64,000 bases of DNA from Leisingera caerulea DSM 24564 (GCF_000473325.1 NZ_KI421513.1:673217-737216); one strand, 5' to 3'. Numbered from the stretch's first letter, positions 8,254 to 18,155 are shown. Notes: a model not told the origin generated them from the letters alone. Numbers and translations: made by a program.

Positions 8254-8300
8254 GGCGGCCGCCGGCTTGGGAGCGCCCCCCCCAGCCCCCCGGGGTACTT
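8254..8300. repeat. Possible degenerate copy of the GGGAG palindromic repeat
   Basis: GGCGGCCGCC is followed by TTGGGAGCGCCCCC and a long C run, between the convergent DUF3307 and Lrp genes. The GGGAGCGCCCC block resembles the second hairpin of copies A-C, but the first hairpin is not well preserved. The assignment is tentative. Confidence 0.3.
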
Positions 8301-8383
8301 CTGCAAAGAAGGAGCTCAAGAACGGGGCTAATTTTACTTTGCGCAAATACCCCTGCCGGAGGCATGCGCCGAAGGCGCACTTT

Positions 8384-8842
8384 TCAGGGTACCACAGGCT
8401 TGTCCCGTTTGATCGTGCGAAGCACCACATTGGTCTGGGCACTGGCAACCGCCGGAAGGCGGAACAGGAAATCCTCCAGGAACCGGTTATAGGCGTCCAG
8501 ATCAGGCGCCAGCACCCGCAGATGATAATCGGCCTGGCCGGTGGTGGCATAGCATTCCTGCACCAGCGGGCTGGTCTCCACCGCCCGGATGAACTCCACC
8601 AGCTTGTCCGGATCGTGGCGGGTCAGATGCACGTGCACAATGGCCTGGAACGCCAGGCCCATGGCAGGCGCATTCACCACCGCGCCGTAGTGCTCAATAA
8701 TGCCCGCATCCTCCAGCGCCCGCACCCGGCGCCACAGGGCAGAGGGCGACATGCCCACTGCCTCCGCCAAGTCGGCATTGGAGATGCGGGAATCTTCCTG
8801 CAGCAGGGTCAAAATACTGCGGTCGCGGTGATCAAGCTTCAT
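8384..8842 (-). CDS. Lrp/AsnC family transcriptional regulator
   Basis: The 152-residue protein has the standard Lrp layout: an N-terminal helix-turn-helix (LDHRDRSILTLLQEDSR followed by ADLAEAVGMSPSALWRRV) and a C-terminal RAM ligand-binding domain (YATTGQADYHLRVLAPD). The frame is open for 27 codons further upstream, but the ATG at 8842 gives the usual family start, MKLDHRD. It is transcribed divergently from the indolepyruvate ferredoxin oxidoreductase gene across a 147-bp gap that contains a 13-bp palindrome. The most likely job is control of that amino-acid catabolic enzyme in response to an amino acid, as for many Lrp/AsnC regulators next to their targets. The effector is not known. Confidence 0.85.
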   Translation of the reverse strand: MKLDHRDRSILTLLQEDSRISNADLAEAVGMSPSALWRRVRALEDAGIIEHYGAVVNAPAMGLAFQAIVHVHLTRHDPDKLVEFIRAVETSPLVQECYATTGQADYHLRVLAPDLDAYNRFLEDFLFRLPAVASAQTNVVLRTIKRDKPVVP

Positions 8843-8878
8843 CTGGCGGTCAGAATTTCCGGTCTTTCTCAAGTTTTC

Positions 8879-8891
8879 GGGTAATATACCC
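8879..8891. promoter_or_regulatory. Palindrome between lrp-type gene and indolepyruvate oxidoreductase
   Basis: GGGTA-ATA-TACCC is a perfect 5-bp inverted repeat around a 3-bp centre, in an A+T-rich stretch between the two divergent genes. It is placed where an Lrp operator would be expected. No functional evidence can be read. Confidence 0.35.
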
Positions 8892-8989
8892 ATATTCCTT
8901 CGTAAAACCAGCAAGTCTGGCAATTCATTTCACGCAGGGAGGATTATCTTTCCGCGATCAACAGTTTCCGAGCAAGGACTTCCCCCGCG

Positions 8990-11900
8990 ATGACCAAGCT
9001 GAGCCACGATTTCCGCAGCTACAAGCTGGACGACCGTTACGAGATGACCAAGGGCCGAGTGTTCCTGACCGGCACCCAAGCGCTGGCCCGGGTGATGCTG
9101 GACCAGGCGCGCCGCGACCGCGAAGCGGGGCTGAACACCGCAGGGTTTGTATCGGGCTACCGCGGATCGCCGCTGGGCGGAGTGGACTTGGAATTCTGGC
9201 GCGCCAAGGCGCGGATGCAGGAAAACCGGATCAAGTTCATGCCCGCCGTGAACGAGGACCTGGGCGCCACCGCCGTTCTGGGCGCCCAGCAGGCGGTGCT
9301 GGACCCGCACTGCGAGGTCGAGGGCGTGTTTTCCATGTGGTATGGCAAGGGACCGGGCGTCGACCGGTCGGGCGACGCGCTGAAGCACGGCAACGCCTAT
9401 GGCTCGTCCGCCAAGGGCGGCGTCCTAGTGGTGGCCGGCGACGACCACGGCTGTGTCAGCTCCTCCATGCCGCACCAGTCTGACGTCGCCTTCATGTCCT
9501 GGTTCATGCCGGTGCTGAACCCGGCGGATGTCTCTGAATATCTGACCTTTGGCGAGTACGGCTTTGCCTTGTCGCGCTACTCCGGCACCTGGGTTGGCAT
9601 CAAGGCGGTTTCGGAAACCGTGGAAAGCGCGCGCTCGGTCGAGCTGCAGCCGGACCGCCAGTTCGTTTTTCCCGATCTGCCGGAGTATCCCGGCGGCCTG
9701 CATATCCGCCGCGCCGACCTGCCCTCGCCCGAGATCGAGACCCGCATCCACGCCAAGCTGGACGCGGTGCGCACCTTTGCCGAGGCGAACCCGATCGACA
9801 AGCGGATCTATGACATCAAAGAGGCCCGCTTCGGTTTCGTGTCCACCGGCAAGGGCCACCTGGACTTGATGGAGGCGCTGCGGCTTCTGGGGCTGGATGA
9901 GGCCGCGTGCCGCCGCCTGGGCATCGACATCTACAAGGTCGGCATGGTCTGGCCGCTGGACCGCACCGATGCGCTGAAGTTCGTTAAGGGCAAGCAGGAA
10001 GTTCTGGTTGTCGAAGAAAAGCGCGGCATCATCGAGAGCCAGTTCAAGGAAAACTTCTATGACTGGCCCGGCAACAAGCCGGAGAAGATGGTCGGCAAAT
10101 ACGACAGCGAGGGCAACCCGCTGATCCCCTGGACCGGAGAGCTGAGCCCGCTGCTGCTGGCGCCGATCGTGGCAGCGCGGCTGGACAAGTTCTTCCCGGA
10201 GGAAAACCTGCCCGCTAAGGCGGCAGCGCTGACTGCGGAGCCGCCGAAGGTGCTGAACGTGCCTGGTGCCACCCGCACGCCCTATTTCTGCTCCGGCTGC
10301 CCGCACAACACCTCAACCAAGCTGCCGGCGGGATCCAAGGCGTTTTCCGGCATCGGCTGCCACGTGATGGCGAGCTGGATGGACCGCGAGACGGCGGGCT
10401 ATGCGCAGATGGGTGGCGAAGGCGTGCCGTGGACCGTGGCCTCGCAGTTCAACGGGGGCAAGCATGTGTTCCAGAACCTGGGCGAAGGCACCTGGTATCA
10501 CTCCGGCTCGCTGGCGATCCGGCAGGCGGTCGCGGCCGGCACCAACATCACCTACAAGATCCTTTACAATGACGCGGTGGCGATGACCGGCGGCCAGCCG
10601 GTGGACGGGCCGGTCTCGGTGCATGGCATCGCGCAGACCTGCCGTGCCGAAGGGGTTGAACGGATTGCCCTGGTCTCGGACGACATCGGCAAGTTCAGCC
10701 GCGGCGACTTCCCGGCGGGCACAACCTTCCACGACCGCAGCGCGCTGGACACGGTTCAGCGGGAACTGCGCGAGATCCCCGGCGTCACCGTGCTGATCTA
10801 CGAACAGACCTGCGCCACCGAAAAGCGCCGCCGCCGCAAGCGCGGCAAGATGGAAGACCCGGCCAAGTTTGCCTTCATCAACGATCTGGTCTGCGAAGGC
10901 TGCGGGGATTGCTCGGTGGAGTCCAACTGCCTGAGCGTGGAGCCGAAGGAGACGCCCTTTGGCCGCAAGCGCAAGATCAACCTGTCGACCTGCAACAAGG
11001 ATTTTTCCTGCCTGAACGGCTTCTGCCCCAGCTTTGTAACCGTCGAAGGTGCCGCCCGCCGCAAGAAGAAGATCGCCGGGCTGGATGCCGCTGCGCTGAC
11101 GGCCAAGCTGCCCGCGCCCGAACTGCCCGCGCTTTCAGAGCCGTTTGACCTGCTGGTCACCGGGGTTGGCGGCACCGGCGTTGTCACCGTGGGCGCACTG
11201 ATCACAATGGCGGCGCATCTGGAGGGCAAGGGCGCAAGCGTGTTGGATTTCACCGGCTTTGCCCAGAAGTTCGGCACGGTTCTGAGCTATATCCGGCTGT
11301 CGACTGCTCCGGACACTTTGAACCAAGTGCGGATTGATCAGGCCGGCGCGGATGCCGTGATCGGCTGCGATGTGGTGGTCAGCTCGGCGCCCAAGGCCTC
11401 GGTCCATTACCGGTCCGGCACCAAGGTGGTGCTGAACCGGGCGGAGATGCCTACTGGCGACCTGGTGCTGCGCCGCGATGCAGACCTGATGGCGGGCGTG
11501 CGCGAGAAGACCATCGCCGATGCTGTCGGTCCGAAAAACCTCTCCGGCTTCAACGCCAATGAGGCGGCGGAAAAGATGCTGGGCGATGCGGTTCTGGCCA
11601 ACGTCATGATGCTGGGCTTTGCCTGGCAAAAGGGGCTGGTGCCGGTCAGCGCCGGCGCGCTGGACCAGGCGATTGAGCTGAACGGCGTTGCGATTGACAA
11701 GAACCGCCTGGCCTTTGCCATCGGGCGCGCCATGGCGGTTGATCCGAACCTGGTTGCCAGCCATTACGAGGAAGCACCCCAGAGGGAGGAAACGCTGGAC
11801 GAGCTGATTGAGCGCCGTGCTACTTTCCTCACCGGATATCAGAACATGGCCTATGCCAGCCGCTATACCGCGGCCCTGAACCGGTTCCGCGAGGCGCTGC

Positions 11901-12412
11901 CCCGCGACGCGCAGGAGGAGCTGACGGCAGCAGCAGCCCGGTCGCTGTTCAAACTGATGGCCTACAAGGACGAGTATGAGGTCGCCAGGCTGCTGACCAG
12001 CGACAGGTTCCGGCATCAGCTGGAGGAGGAGTTCGAGGGCGATTTCTCCGTGAAATACCACCTCGCCCCGCCGCTGCTGAACTGGAAGCAGGACGCACGC
12101 GGGCGCCCGGTCAAACGGGCCTTTGGCGCCTGGCTGCGTCCGGCGATGAACCTTTTGGCCAAAGGCAAGGCTCTGCGCGGTTCGGCCTTTAACATCTTCG
12201 GCTACCACGAAGAGGCCCGGCTGCACCGCGAGCTGCTGGCCTGGTATGAGGGCATGCTCGACACCGTCGCCAGCCGCTACGCCGCAGAGAAGCGCGAAGC
12301 CTGCCTGAAGCTGCTGAAAGCGCCAATGGAAATCCGCGGTTACGGCCCGGTGCGCCTGCAAGCCGCCAAGGATGTCCGTGCGGACGCCGCGGAAACGCTC
12401 AACAACCTGTAA
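8990..12412 (+). CDS. Indolepyruvate ferredoxin oxidoreductase, fused alpha/beta (IorAB-like, aerobic type)
   Basis: The 1140-residue cytosolic enzyme oxidatively decarboxylates aryl-pyruvates, or possibly branched 2-oxo acids, to acyl-CoA using thiamine diphosphate and an iron-sulfur cluster. It contributes to catabolism of tryptophan, phenylalanine or tyrosine. The N-terminal region carries the 2-oxoacid:acceptor oxidoreductase core with TPP-binding segments (SGIGCHVMASWMD and nearby). A ferredoxin-type cluster has Cys635, Cys638, Cys641 and Cys647. The gamma domain starts near 720 (TGVGGTGVVTVG), and the C-terminal 200 residues match the DUF6537 tail. This single-chain form is common in aerobic proteobacteria, unlike the separate IorA/IorB of archaea. 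The ATG is preceded by AAGGA. An Lrp gene is divergent upstream. Confidence 0.9.
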   Translation: MTKLSHDFRSYKLDDRYEMTKGRVFLTGTQALARVMLDQARRDREAGLNTAGFVSGYRGSPLGGVDLEFWRAKARMQENRIKFMPAVNEDLGATAVLGAQQAVLDPHCEVEGVFSMWYGKGPGVDRSGDALKHGNAYGSSAKGGVLVVAGDDHGCVSSSMPHQSDVAFMSWFMPVLNPADVSEYLTFGEYGFALSRYSGTWVGIKAVSETVESARSVELQPDRQFVFPDLPEYPGGLHIRRADLPSPEIETRIHAKLDAVRTFAEANPIDKRIYDIKEARFGFVSTGKGHLDLMEALRLLGLDEAACRRLGIDIYKVGMVWPLDRTDALKFVKGKQEVLVVEEKRGIIESQFKENFYDWPGNKPEKMVGKYDSEGNPLIPWTGELSPLLLAPIVAARLDKFFPEENLPAKAAALTAEPPKVLNVPGATRTPYFCSGCPHNTSTKLPAGSKAFSGIGCHVMASWMDRETAGYAQMGGEGVPWTVASQFNGGKHVFQNLGEGTWYHSGSLAIRQAVAAGTNITYKILYNDAVAMTGGQPVDGPVSVHGIAQTCRAEGVERIALVSDDIGKFSRGDFPAGTTFHDRSALDTVQRELREIPGVTVLIYEQTCATEKRRRRKRGKMEDPAKFAFINDLVCEGCGDCSVESNCLSVEPKETPFGRKRKINLSTCNKDFSCLNGFCPSFVTVEGAARRKKKIAGLDAAALTAKLPAPELPALSEPFDLLVTGVGGTGVVTVGALITMAAHLEGKGASVLDFTGFAQKFGTVLSYIRLSTAPDTLNQVRIDQAGADAVIGCDVVVSSAPKASVHYRSGTKVVLNRAEMPTGDLVLRRDADLMAGVREKTIADAVGPKNLSGFNANEAAEKMLGDAVLANVMMLGFAWQKGLVPVSAGALDQAIELNGVAIDKNRLAFAIGRAMAVDPNLVASHYEEAPQREETLDELIERRATFLTGYQNMAYASRYTAALNRFREALPRDAQEELTAAAARSLFKLMAYKDEYEVARLLTSDRFRHQLEEEFEGDFSVKYHLAPPLLNWKQDARGRPVKRAFGAWLRPAMNLLAKGKALRGSAFNIFGYHEEARLHRELLAWYEGMLDTVASRYAAEKREACLKLLKAPMEIRGYGPVRLQAAKDVRADAAETLNNL

Positions 12413-12420
12413 TCCAAACC

Positions 12421-12440
12421 GCCGGCCCGCACGGGCCGGC
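12421..12440. terminator. Hairpin between convergent genes
   Basis: GCCGGCCC-GCAC-GGGCCGGC is a perfect 8-bp stem with a 4-nt loop between the stop codons of the indolepyruvate enzyme and the TetR gene. No T-run follows on either strand, so it may act as a bidirectional but weak terminator. Confidence 0.55.
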
Positions 12441-12443
12441 GTG

Positions 12444-13109
12444 TCACACATCCCAGTGCTGGCGGGTGAATTCGGTAAAGGCTTCCATTTCCTGCGGCAG
12501 CGGCTCGCGCCCGGTGAACACCTTGAGGTATTCCGGCGTCACCTCCAGCCGGTGGGCGTGGCTTTCGTTCGGGTCAGCCATGTCATAGCCAAGCTGCATG
12601 TAATAAAGCACTTTGGCGCGGGTCACCGCCTCTCGCCCCGGGTAGCCGTAACGTTCGAACATGCCGGTCAAGGCTTCGACCCGGCGGCGGTCCGAGCGGT
12701 CCAGCAGGCTGCGCACTTTGCCGGAACGGCGCGACCAGTCGCGCACCGCGAAATCCAGGGCGGTGTTGAACAGGTTGGGGTTGGTGATGCAGTGGAACAC
12801 GTTCAGCACCGCCCCGGTGATGGTCCTGGCCGGAGCCTCGGCCTGGCGGACCATGCCTGCGGTGTTGGTCTGCTCCCAAGTCTTCAGCAGCGCATCCAGC
12901 AGATCCTGGCGCGACTTGAAATACCAGTAGAAGGACGAGCGCGAGACCTGCATCCGCTCCGCCAGCGCCAGCACCTTCACCTGCTCCACCCCGTCAGAGA
13001 TCAGCACATCCATCGCTACATTCAGCCAGTCATTGCGGGTGACTTTGATATTGCCGACCAGCGGCTCAGCCTCCGGATCGTCGCGGTGGAGAACAGGTTT
13101 CTGCGCCAT
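12444..13109 (-). CDS. TetR family transcriptional regulator
   Basis: The 221-residue protein has an N-terminal TetR DNA-binding domain. Its recognition helix reads VSRSSFYWYFKSRQDLLDALL (about 53-73), after a first helix starting at NDWLNVAMDVL. The C-terminal ligand domain is helical and not diagnostic. The N-terminus has an extra 20 or so charged residues before the first helix. It is convergent with the indolepyruvate oxidoreductase gene and divergent from the peptide-type ABC transporter operon 330 bp away, so that operon is its most probable target. The effector is unknown. Confidence 0.85.
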   Translation of the reverse strand: MAQKPVLHRDDPEAEPLVGNIKVTRNDWLNVAMDVLISDGVEQVKVLALAERMQVSRSSFYWYFKSRQDLLDALLKTWEQTNTAGMVRQAEAPARTITGAVLNVFHCITNPNLFNTALDFAVRDWSRRSGKVRSLLDRSDRRRVEALTGMFERYGYPGREAVTRAKVLYYMQLGYDMADPNESHAHRLEVTPEYLKVFTGREPLPQEMEAFTEFTRQHWDV

Positions 13110-13439
13110 GTGCGTCCCTTCGGATCCTTCGCATTTACGGTCATCTTATTCCGGGGGGACTGCGGGCGCCAACATCGCAGTTCCGCAGGCCGGCAACAGC
13201 GGTAAAAGCCGAGTGGCCTGAAGGCCACAGGCCCTGCGCGGCAGGTCTGTTTCGCTCCAGACCACCCGCCGCAGCGCCGTGCTGCACTACGCAAATGCCG
13301 GTTAAATTTCCCTTTCACCGCGGGCCACTGGCCAAATGGGGTTTGACTAACCGGGGCCCGGCGCGCGAAGGTGAGGCAAAAAAACAGGGGAACACACGAT
13401 CTCATGCACGCCTTGAATCAGCCGGGCGGACACATCTGA
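13110..13439. other. 330-bp divergent intergenic region (TetR / ABC transporter)
   Basis: I see no protein gene longer than a leader peptide here. Two short inverted repeats could be operator sites: GGCC-ACT-GGCC at 13323-13333 and GGTT-TGACT-AACC at 13340-13352. An ATG at 13404 opens an 11-codon frame (MHALNQPGGHI) whose TGA at 13437-13439 directly abuts the ATG of the ABC gene at 13440, as a leader peptide might. Confidence 0.4.
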
Positions 13440-15221
13440 ATGCGCCCGCTGCTGTCCGTCGAAAACCTCAGCATAGGATTCAACAAGGACGACTCCGTCG
13501 TGAAAGACGTGAGCTTTGCCGTCCGGCCGGGCGAAACACTAGCCCTGGTCGGGGAAAGCGGGTCCGGCAAAACAGTCTCCTGCCGCGCGGTTCTGCGCAT
13601 CCTGCCGAAGGTGGCGCAGCTGCGCTCAGGGCGCATCCTGCTGGACACGGGCAAGGGCCAGCTGGATCTGGCCACGCTGGAAGAACGCCGCATGCGCGAC
13701 GTGCGCGGCAACATCGTGTCGATGATCTTTCAGGAGCCGATGCGTTCCTTGTCCCCTTTGCACCGGATCGGCAACCAGGTGTCCGAGGTGCTGTGGCTGC
13801 ATGGCCGAAAGAGCGAGCGCGAAGCCCGCAAACTGGTATTGGAGTGCTTTGAACGGGTCGGTTTCCCGGAGCCCGAACAAACCTACCGCTCTTACCCCTT
13901 TGAATTGTCCGGGGGGATGCGGCAGCGGGCGATGATCGCCATGGCGATGGTGGCCAAGCCTCAGCTGCTGATCGCCGATGAGCCGACCACGGCGCTGGAT
14001 GTGACCACCCAGGCGCAGGTGCTGGGGCTGATGAAGGATCTGCAGCGCGAAACCGGCATGGCGATGATCCTGGTGACCCATGATCTGGGCGTCGTCGCAA
14101 ACATGGCAGAACAGGTGGTGGTGATGCACAAAGGCCGGGTGATGGAATCCGGCGGGGCTGAGCCGATGCTGCGTGCGCCGGCCCATCCCTACACCCAGGC
14201 GCTGTTCAAGGCTGCGCCGGAAATCCCGGATGAGGCGGTGGTTGCCATCCCGCCCTCCCGCGAGGACCTGATCTTGGAAATGACATCGGTCTCCAAGACC
14301 TACACGCTCAGGGCCGGCAAGGGCTGGCAGGCGCCAACCCTGATCCACGCCTGCCGCGAGATCGACCTGCGGATGAGCCGCGGAGAGACACTTGCGATCG
14401 TCGGCGAGAGCGGCTCCGGCAAGACCACTGCGGCCCGGATCGCGCTGGGGGCAGAACTGCCCGATCCCGGCGGCGAGGTGCTGTTCCGGCCGGCGCCCGG
14501 GGAGCCGGCGGTTGCGGTCCATGACATGGACCGCACTGCACGCACCGCCTTTCAGCGCCAGGCACAGATGGTGTTCCAGGACCCCTACTCCTCGCTGTCA
14601 CCCAGGATGCGCATTCAGGACACGCTGGTGGAGCCGTTGGACATCCACCGCATCGGCAGCCGCGCCGACCGCCGTGACAAGGCGGCCGATATGCTGCGGC
14701 TGGTCGGGTTGTCGCCCGACATGCTCAAGCGCTACCCGCACGCTTTTTCCGGCGGCCAGCGCCAGCGCCTGTCCATCGCCCGCGCGCTGATGCTGGACCC
14801 GGCGCTGATCGTCTGCGACGAGCCGACCTCAGCACTGGATGTTTCGGTGCAGGAGCAGATCCTGCGGCTGCTGGAAGAGATACGCGACCAGCAGAAACTG
14901 TCGTATCTGTTCATCAGCCACGATCTCGCAGTGGTTGCCCGGATTGCCGATGAAGTGGCGGTGATGCGGCGCGGGCTGATCGTCGAGCAGGCGCCGCCGG
15001 AAACGCTGTTTTACAATCCCCAGCACCCCTACACCAAAGCGCTGATCGCTGCCCAGCCGGAGCCGGATGTCGATCGGCCCATCAACTTGAAACTGGTTGC
15101 CCAGGGCGCCGGTGCACCGGAATGCTGGCCGGAGGAGTTCCGCTTTGACGGCGCCGAAGCGCCGCCGCTGGTGAACATGCTCCACCTGGAACACGGCCAC
15201 AAGGTACGCTGCCATGTTTGA
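13440..15221 (+). CDS. Peptide-type ABC transporter ATP-binding protein with two fused ATPase domains
   Basis: The 593-residue cytoplasmic protein has two complete ATPase domains of the dipeptide/oligopeptide (DppD-DppF, YejF-like) type, so it supplies both ATPases of the importer. Each half has a Walker A (GESGSGKT), a signature (LSGGMRQR in the first, FSGGQRQR in the second) and a Walker B with Glu ([12 protein letters not shown] and [12 protein letters not shown]). Each half ends with the family tail that includes HPYT(Q/K)AL. The gene starts directly after the stop of a possible 11-codon leader. Its 3' end overlaps the substrate-binding protein gene by 8 bp. It heads the five-gene operon up to 20649. 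Confidence 0.92.
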   Translation: MRPLLSVENLSIGFNKDDSVVKDVSFAVRPGETLALVGESGSGKTVSCRAVLRILPKVAQLRSGRILLDTGKGQLDLATLEERRMRDVRGNIVSMIFQEPMRSLSPLHRIGNQVSEVLWLHGRKSEREARKLVLECFERVGFPEPEQTYRSYPFELSGGMRQRAMIAMAMVAKPQLLIADEPTTALDVTTQAQVLGLMKDLQRETGMAMILVTHDLGVVANMAEQVVVMHKGRVMESGGAEPMLRAPAHPYTQALFKAAPEIPDEAVVAIPPSREDLILEMTSVSKTYTLRAGKGWQAPTLIHACREIDLRMSRGETLAIVGESGSGKTTAARIALGAELPDPGGEVLFRPAPGEPAVAVHDMDRTARTAFQRQAQMVFQDPYSSLSPRMRIQDTLVEPLDIHRIGSRADRRDKAADMLRLVGLSPDMLKRYPHAFSGGQRQRLSIARALMLDPALIVCDEPTSALDVSVQEQILRLLEEIRDQQKLSYLFISHDLAVVARIADEVAVMRRGLIVEQAPPETLFYNPQHPYTKALIAAQPEPDVDRPINLKLVAQGAGAPECWPEEFRFDGAEAPPLVNMLHLEHGHKVRCHV

Positions 15222-17127
15222 TGCTTTGAAGCCCCTCCTTGCCGCTGCGCTCTGCCTGGCACCGCTTACCGCACAGGCCGGCCCCGAGGTGCAGGAGAGC
15301 GCCTTCTGGCGCTCCGAGGTCAAAGCCGGTTACATGCCGCCTGCCGCCAAACGCATCCCAGAGGTGCCGCTGGTGGTGGATCTGGCGGCCAAGGGACGTG
15401 AATTCGGCGTTCAGGGCGGCACTCTCAACACCATGGTCACCCGCTCCAAGGACATCCGCCAGATGGTGGTCTACGGCTACGCCCGGCTGGCCGGATATGA
15501 CGAGAACTACCAGCTGCAGCCGGATATTCTGCTGAGCTTTGAGAATGAGGGCAACCGCCGTTTTACTCTGAAACTGCGGCCCGGCCACCGCTGGTCCAGC
15601 GGCGATCCCTTCACCTCGGCCGATTTCCGGTACTGGTGGGAGGACGTTGCCAACAACGAATTGCTGAGCCCGGCCGGGCCGCCCGACTTCATGCGGGTGC
15701 TGGGCAAGCTGCCGCGGGTGAGTTTTCCCGACGAGACCACTGTCGTCTACGAGTGGGACGCGCCCAATCCGGGCTTCATGCATCTGCTGGCCCAGGCCCG
15801 TCCGCCCTTCATCTACCGGCCGGCGAAGTACCTGAAGCAGTTTCACGCGGACTATGCCGATCCGGAGGTTCTGGCGGAAGAAGTCGATTACGCCCGCGTC
15901 AAAAGCTGGGCGGCGCTGCACAACAAATACGACAACATGTACAAGTTCGACAACCACGAGCTTCCGACCCTGCAGCCCTGGATCAACGCGTCGCCCGGCA
16001 AGAAGATCCGCCACCAGTTCGTGCGCAATCCTTATTACCACCGCATCGACAGCCGCGGCGTGCAGCTGCCCTATATCGACACGGTGGAAATGGAAATCGT
16101 CACCGCCGGGCTTGTGGCGGCCAAGTCGAACGCGGGCGAGGCAGACTTGCAGGCCCGCGGCCTTGGCTTCCGCGACATTCCGATCCTGCGCAAGGGGGAG
16201 AAGGACGGCAGGAACTACAAGACCTATCTGTGGGCCTCCGGGGCCGCCTCTCAGATTGCGATCTACCCGAACCTCAACGTGAATGACCCGGTCTGGCGCG
16301 AAATCCTGCGCGACGTCCGGGTGCGCCGGGCCCTGTCACTGGCCATCAACCGGCGCGCCATCAACCGGGCGCTCTATTTCAATCTGGCCAAGCCCGGCGC
16401 TATGACAGTGCTGGAGCAGAGCGAATTCTTCGACCCCGCGCTGCGCGAGGCCTGGGCGGACTTCGACCCGGAGCTGGCTGGCCAGCTGCTGGACGAGGCC
16501 GGCCTGACCGAAAAAGACGGCTACGGTATCCGCTATCTGCCCGATGGGCGCCGGATGGAGCTGGTGGTGGAAACCGCGGGCGAGCGGCAGGAGGTGGAAA
16601 ACGCGCTGCAGATCATCTCGGACGACTGGCGCGATGTCGGAGTGAAACTGGTGATGCGGCCGCTGGACCGCGACATTCTGCGCAACCGGGTGTTTTCCGG
16701 CACCACCATGTCCTCTGCCTGGTTCGGCTGGGACAACGGTCTGCCGCAAGCCTATACCTCGCCGGCCTATCTGGCGCCAACCGATCAGGTGTTCCTGTCG
16801 TGGCCGAAGTGGGGCCAGTACTATCAGACCGGCGGCAACGCCGGCGAGCCGCCGGACATGGCCCCTGCCCAGCGGCTGATGGCACTGCTGCAGGACTGGA
16901 ACATGGCCGCCACCCATGAAGACCGGGCCGCGGCCTGGCGCGAGATGCTGAAAATTCACGCGGACCAGGTCTATGCCATCGGCGTGGTGGCCGCTGCCCC
17001 CCAGCCCGTCGTGGTCAGCAACCGCCTGCGCAACGTGCCGGAAAAGGCGGTTTGGGCCTGGGATCCGGGGGCGCATTTCGGCGTCTACCACCCGGATGAG
17101 TTTTTCTTCGAGGATGGCGAAGGCTGA
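15214..17127 (+). CDS. ABC transporter substrate-binding protein, peptide/SBP family 5
   Basis: The 637-residue periplasmic protein binds the transported solute. A signal peptide is clear: a short N-terminus, the hydrophobic core PLLAAALCLAPL and the cleavage site TAQA/GPE after about residue 23. The mature part matches family 5 solute-binding proteins (oligopeptides, dipeptides, some opines and glycosides), including YGYARLAGYDENYQLQPD and the later RVRRALSLAINRRAINRAL hinge segment. It is longer than DppA (about 535) and closer in size to YejA-like binding proteins, which go with fused ATPases as here. The substrate is undetermined. It overlaps the ATPase gene upstream and shares one base (TGATG) with the permease downstream. 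Confidence 0.9.
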   Translation: MFDALKPLLAAALCLAPLTAQAGPEVQESAFWRSEVKAGYMPPAAKRIPEVPLVVDLAAKGREFGVQGGTLNTMVTRSKDIRQMVVYGYARLAGYDENYQLQPDILLSFENEGNRRFTLKLRPGHRWSSGDPFTSADFRYWWEDVANNELLSPAGPPDFMRVLGKLPRVSFPDETTVVYEWDAPNPGFMHLLAQARPPFIYRPAKYLKQFHADYADPEVLAEEVDYARVKSWAALHNKYDNMYKFDNHELPTLQPWINASPGKKIRHQFVRNPYYHRIDSRGVQLPYIDTVEMEIVTAGLVAAKSNAGEADLQARGLGFRDIPILRKGEKDGRNYKTYLWASGAASQIAIYPNLNVNDPVWREILRDVRVRRALSLAINRRAINRALYFNLAKPGAMTVLEQSEFFDPALREAWADFDPELAGQLLDEAGLTEKDGYGIRYLPDGRRMELVVETAGERQEVENALQIISDDWRDVGVKLVMRPLDRDILRNRVFSGTTMSSAWFGWDNGLPQAYTSPAYLAPTDQVFLSWPKWGQYYQTGGNAGEPPDMAPAQRLMALLQDWNMAATHEDRAAAWREMLKIHADQVYAIGVVAAAPQPVVVSNRLRNVPEKAVWAWDPGAHFGVYHPDEFFFEDGEG

Positions 17128-18155
17128 TGGAAATTCTGCGATACGCCATATACCGCTTTGGCACCATGCTGCTTACTCTGCTGGTGGTGTCGGTGCTGAT
17201 CTTTGCCATCATCAACCTGCCGCCAGGCGACTATCTGTCGAACCAGATTGCGGAATTGCAGGCCACTGGCCAGTCCGCGGGCGTTGCCAAGGCGGAGTTC
17301 CTACGCAAGGAATACGCGCTCGATAAGCCCCTGTGGCAGCAATACATGATCTGGATGGGCTTCATGCCCGGCCCGCACGGGTTTTCCGGCATGATCCAGG
17401 GCAACTTCGGCTGGTCTTTCGAGTTCGACAGCCCGGTGGCCGATATAGTTGGCGACAGCCTGTGGCTGACCGTTCTGGTCAACGTGGCGGCTGTGGTCTT
17501 CGTCTATGCCGTGGCACTGCCGCTGGGCGTTCTGGCCGCGGCCCGGGCGCGCACCTGGGTCGACTACACAACCGCCTTTGTCGGCTACCTGGGTTTGGCC
17601 ACGCCGAACTTCCTGCTGGCGCTGATCCTGTTCTATTACGGCCACCGCTGGTTCGACCTGCCAATCGGCGGGCTGATGGCGCCTGAATTCGAAGGCGCGC
17701 CGATGAACTGGGAGAAGGTGAAATCCATCCTGGTGCATCTGATCGTGCCGACCTTCGTGATCGGCACCGCTGGCGCCTCTGCCATGATGCAGCGGCTGCG
17801 CGCCAACATGCTGGACGAACTGGGCAAGCCGTATGTGGAAACCGCCATTGCCAAGGGCATGGCACCCTCGCGCATGCTGGCCAAATACCCGCTGCGGGTG
17901 GCCTTCAATCCCTTTGTCGCCGATATCGGCAACCTGCTGCCCGCGATGATTTCCGGCTCGGTGCTGGTGTCGGTCGTGCTGGGGCTGCAAACCATCGGCC
18001 CGACCCTGCTGACCGCGCTCAAGACGCAGGACATGTTCCTGTCGGGCTTCGTGCTGATGTTCGTCGCCCTGCTCACCCTCATCGGCACCATGATTTCTGA
18101 CGTGCTGCTGGTGCTGCTTGATCCCAGAATCCGCTATGAGGGGCGCGGCGCATGA
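17127..18155 (+). CDS. Peptide-type ABC transporter permease (DppB/YejB-like)
   Basis: The 342-residue inner-membrane protein is the first permease of the importer. It has an N-terminal helix (YRFGTMLLTLLVVSVLIFAI), a large periplasmic loop and five further helices in the C-terminal two thirds. The cytoplasmic coupling (EAA) loop reads ETAIAKGMAPSRML, followed by KYPLRVAFNP. The ATG overlaps the previous stop by one base, and the end overlaps the next permease by ATGA, indicating translational coupling. The loop after the first helix is somewhat longer than in DppB, as in YejB-type permeases. Confidence 0.9.
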   Translation: MEILRYAIYRFGTMLLTLLVVSVLIFAIINLPPGDYLSNQIAELQATGQSAGVAKAEFLRKEYALDKPLWQQYMIWMGFMPGPHGFSGMIQGNFGWSFEFDSPVADIVGDSLWLTVLVNVAAVVFVYAVALPLGVLAAARARTWVDYTTAFVGYLGLATPNFLLALILFYYGHRWFDLPIGGLMAPEFEGAPMNWEKVKSILVHLIVPTFVIGTAGASAMMQRLRANMLDELGKPYVETAIAKGMAPSRMLAKYPLRVAFNPFVADIGNLLPAMISGSVLVSVVLGLQTIGPTLLTALKTQDMFLSGFVLMFVALLTLIGTMISDVLLVLLDPRIRYEGRGA

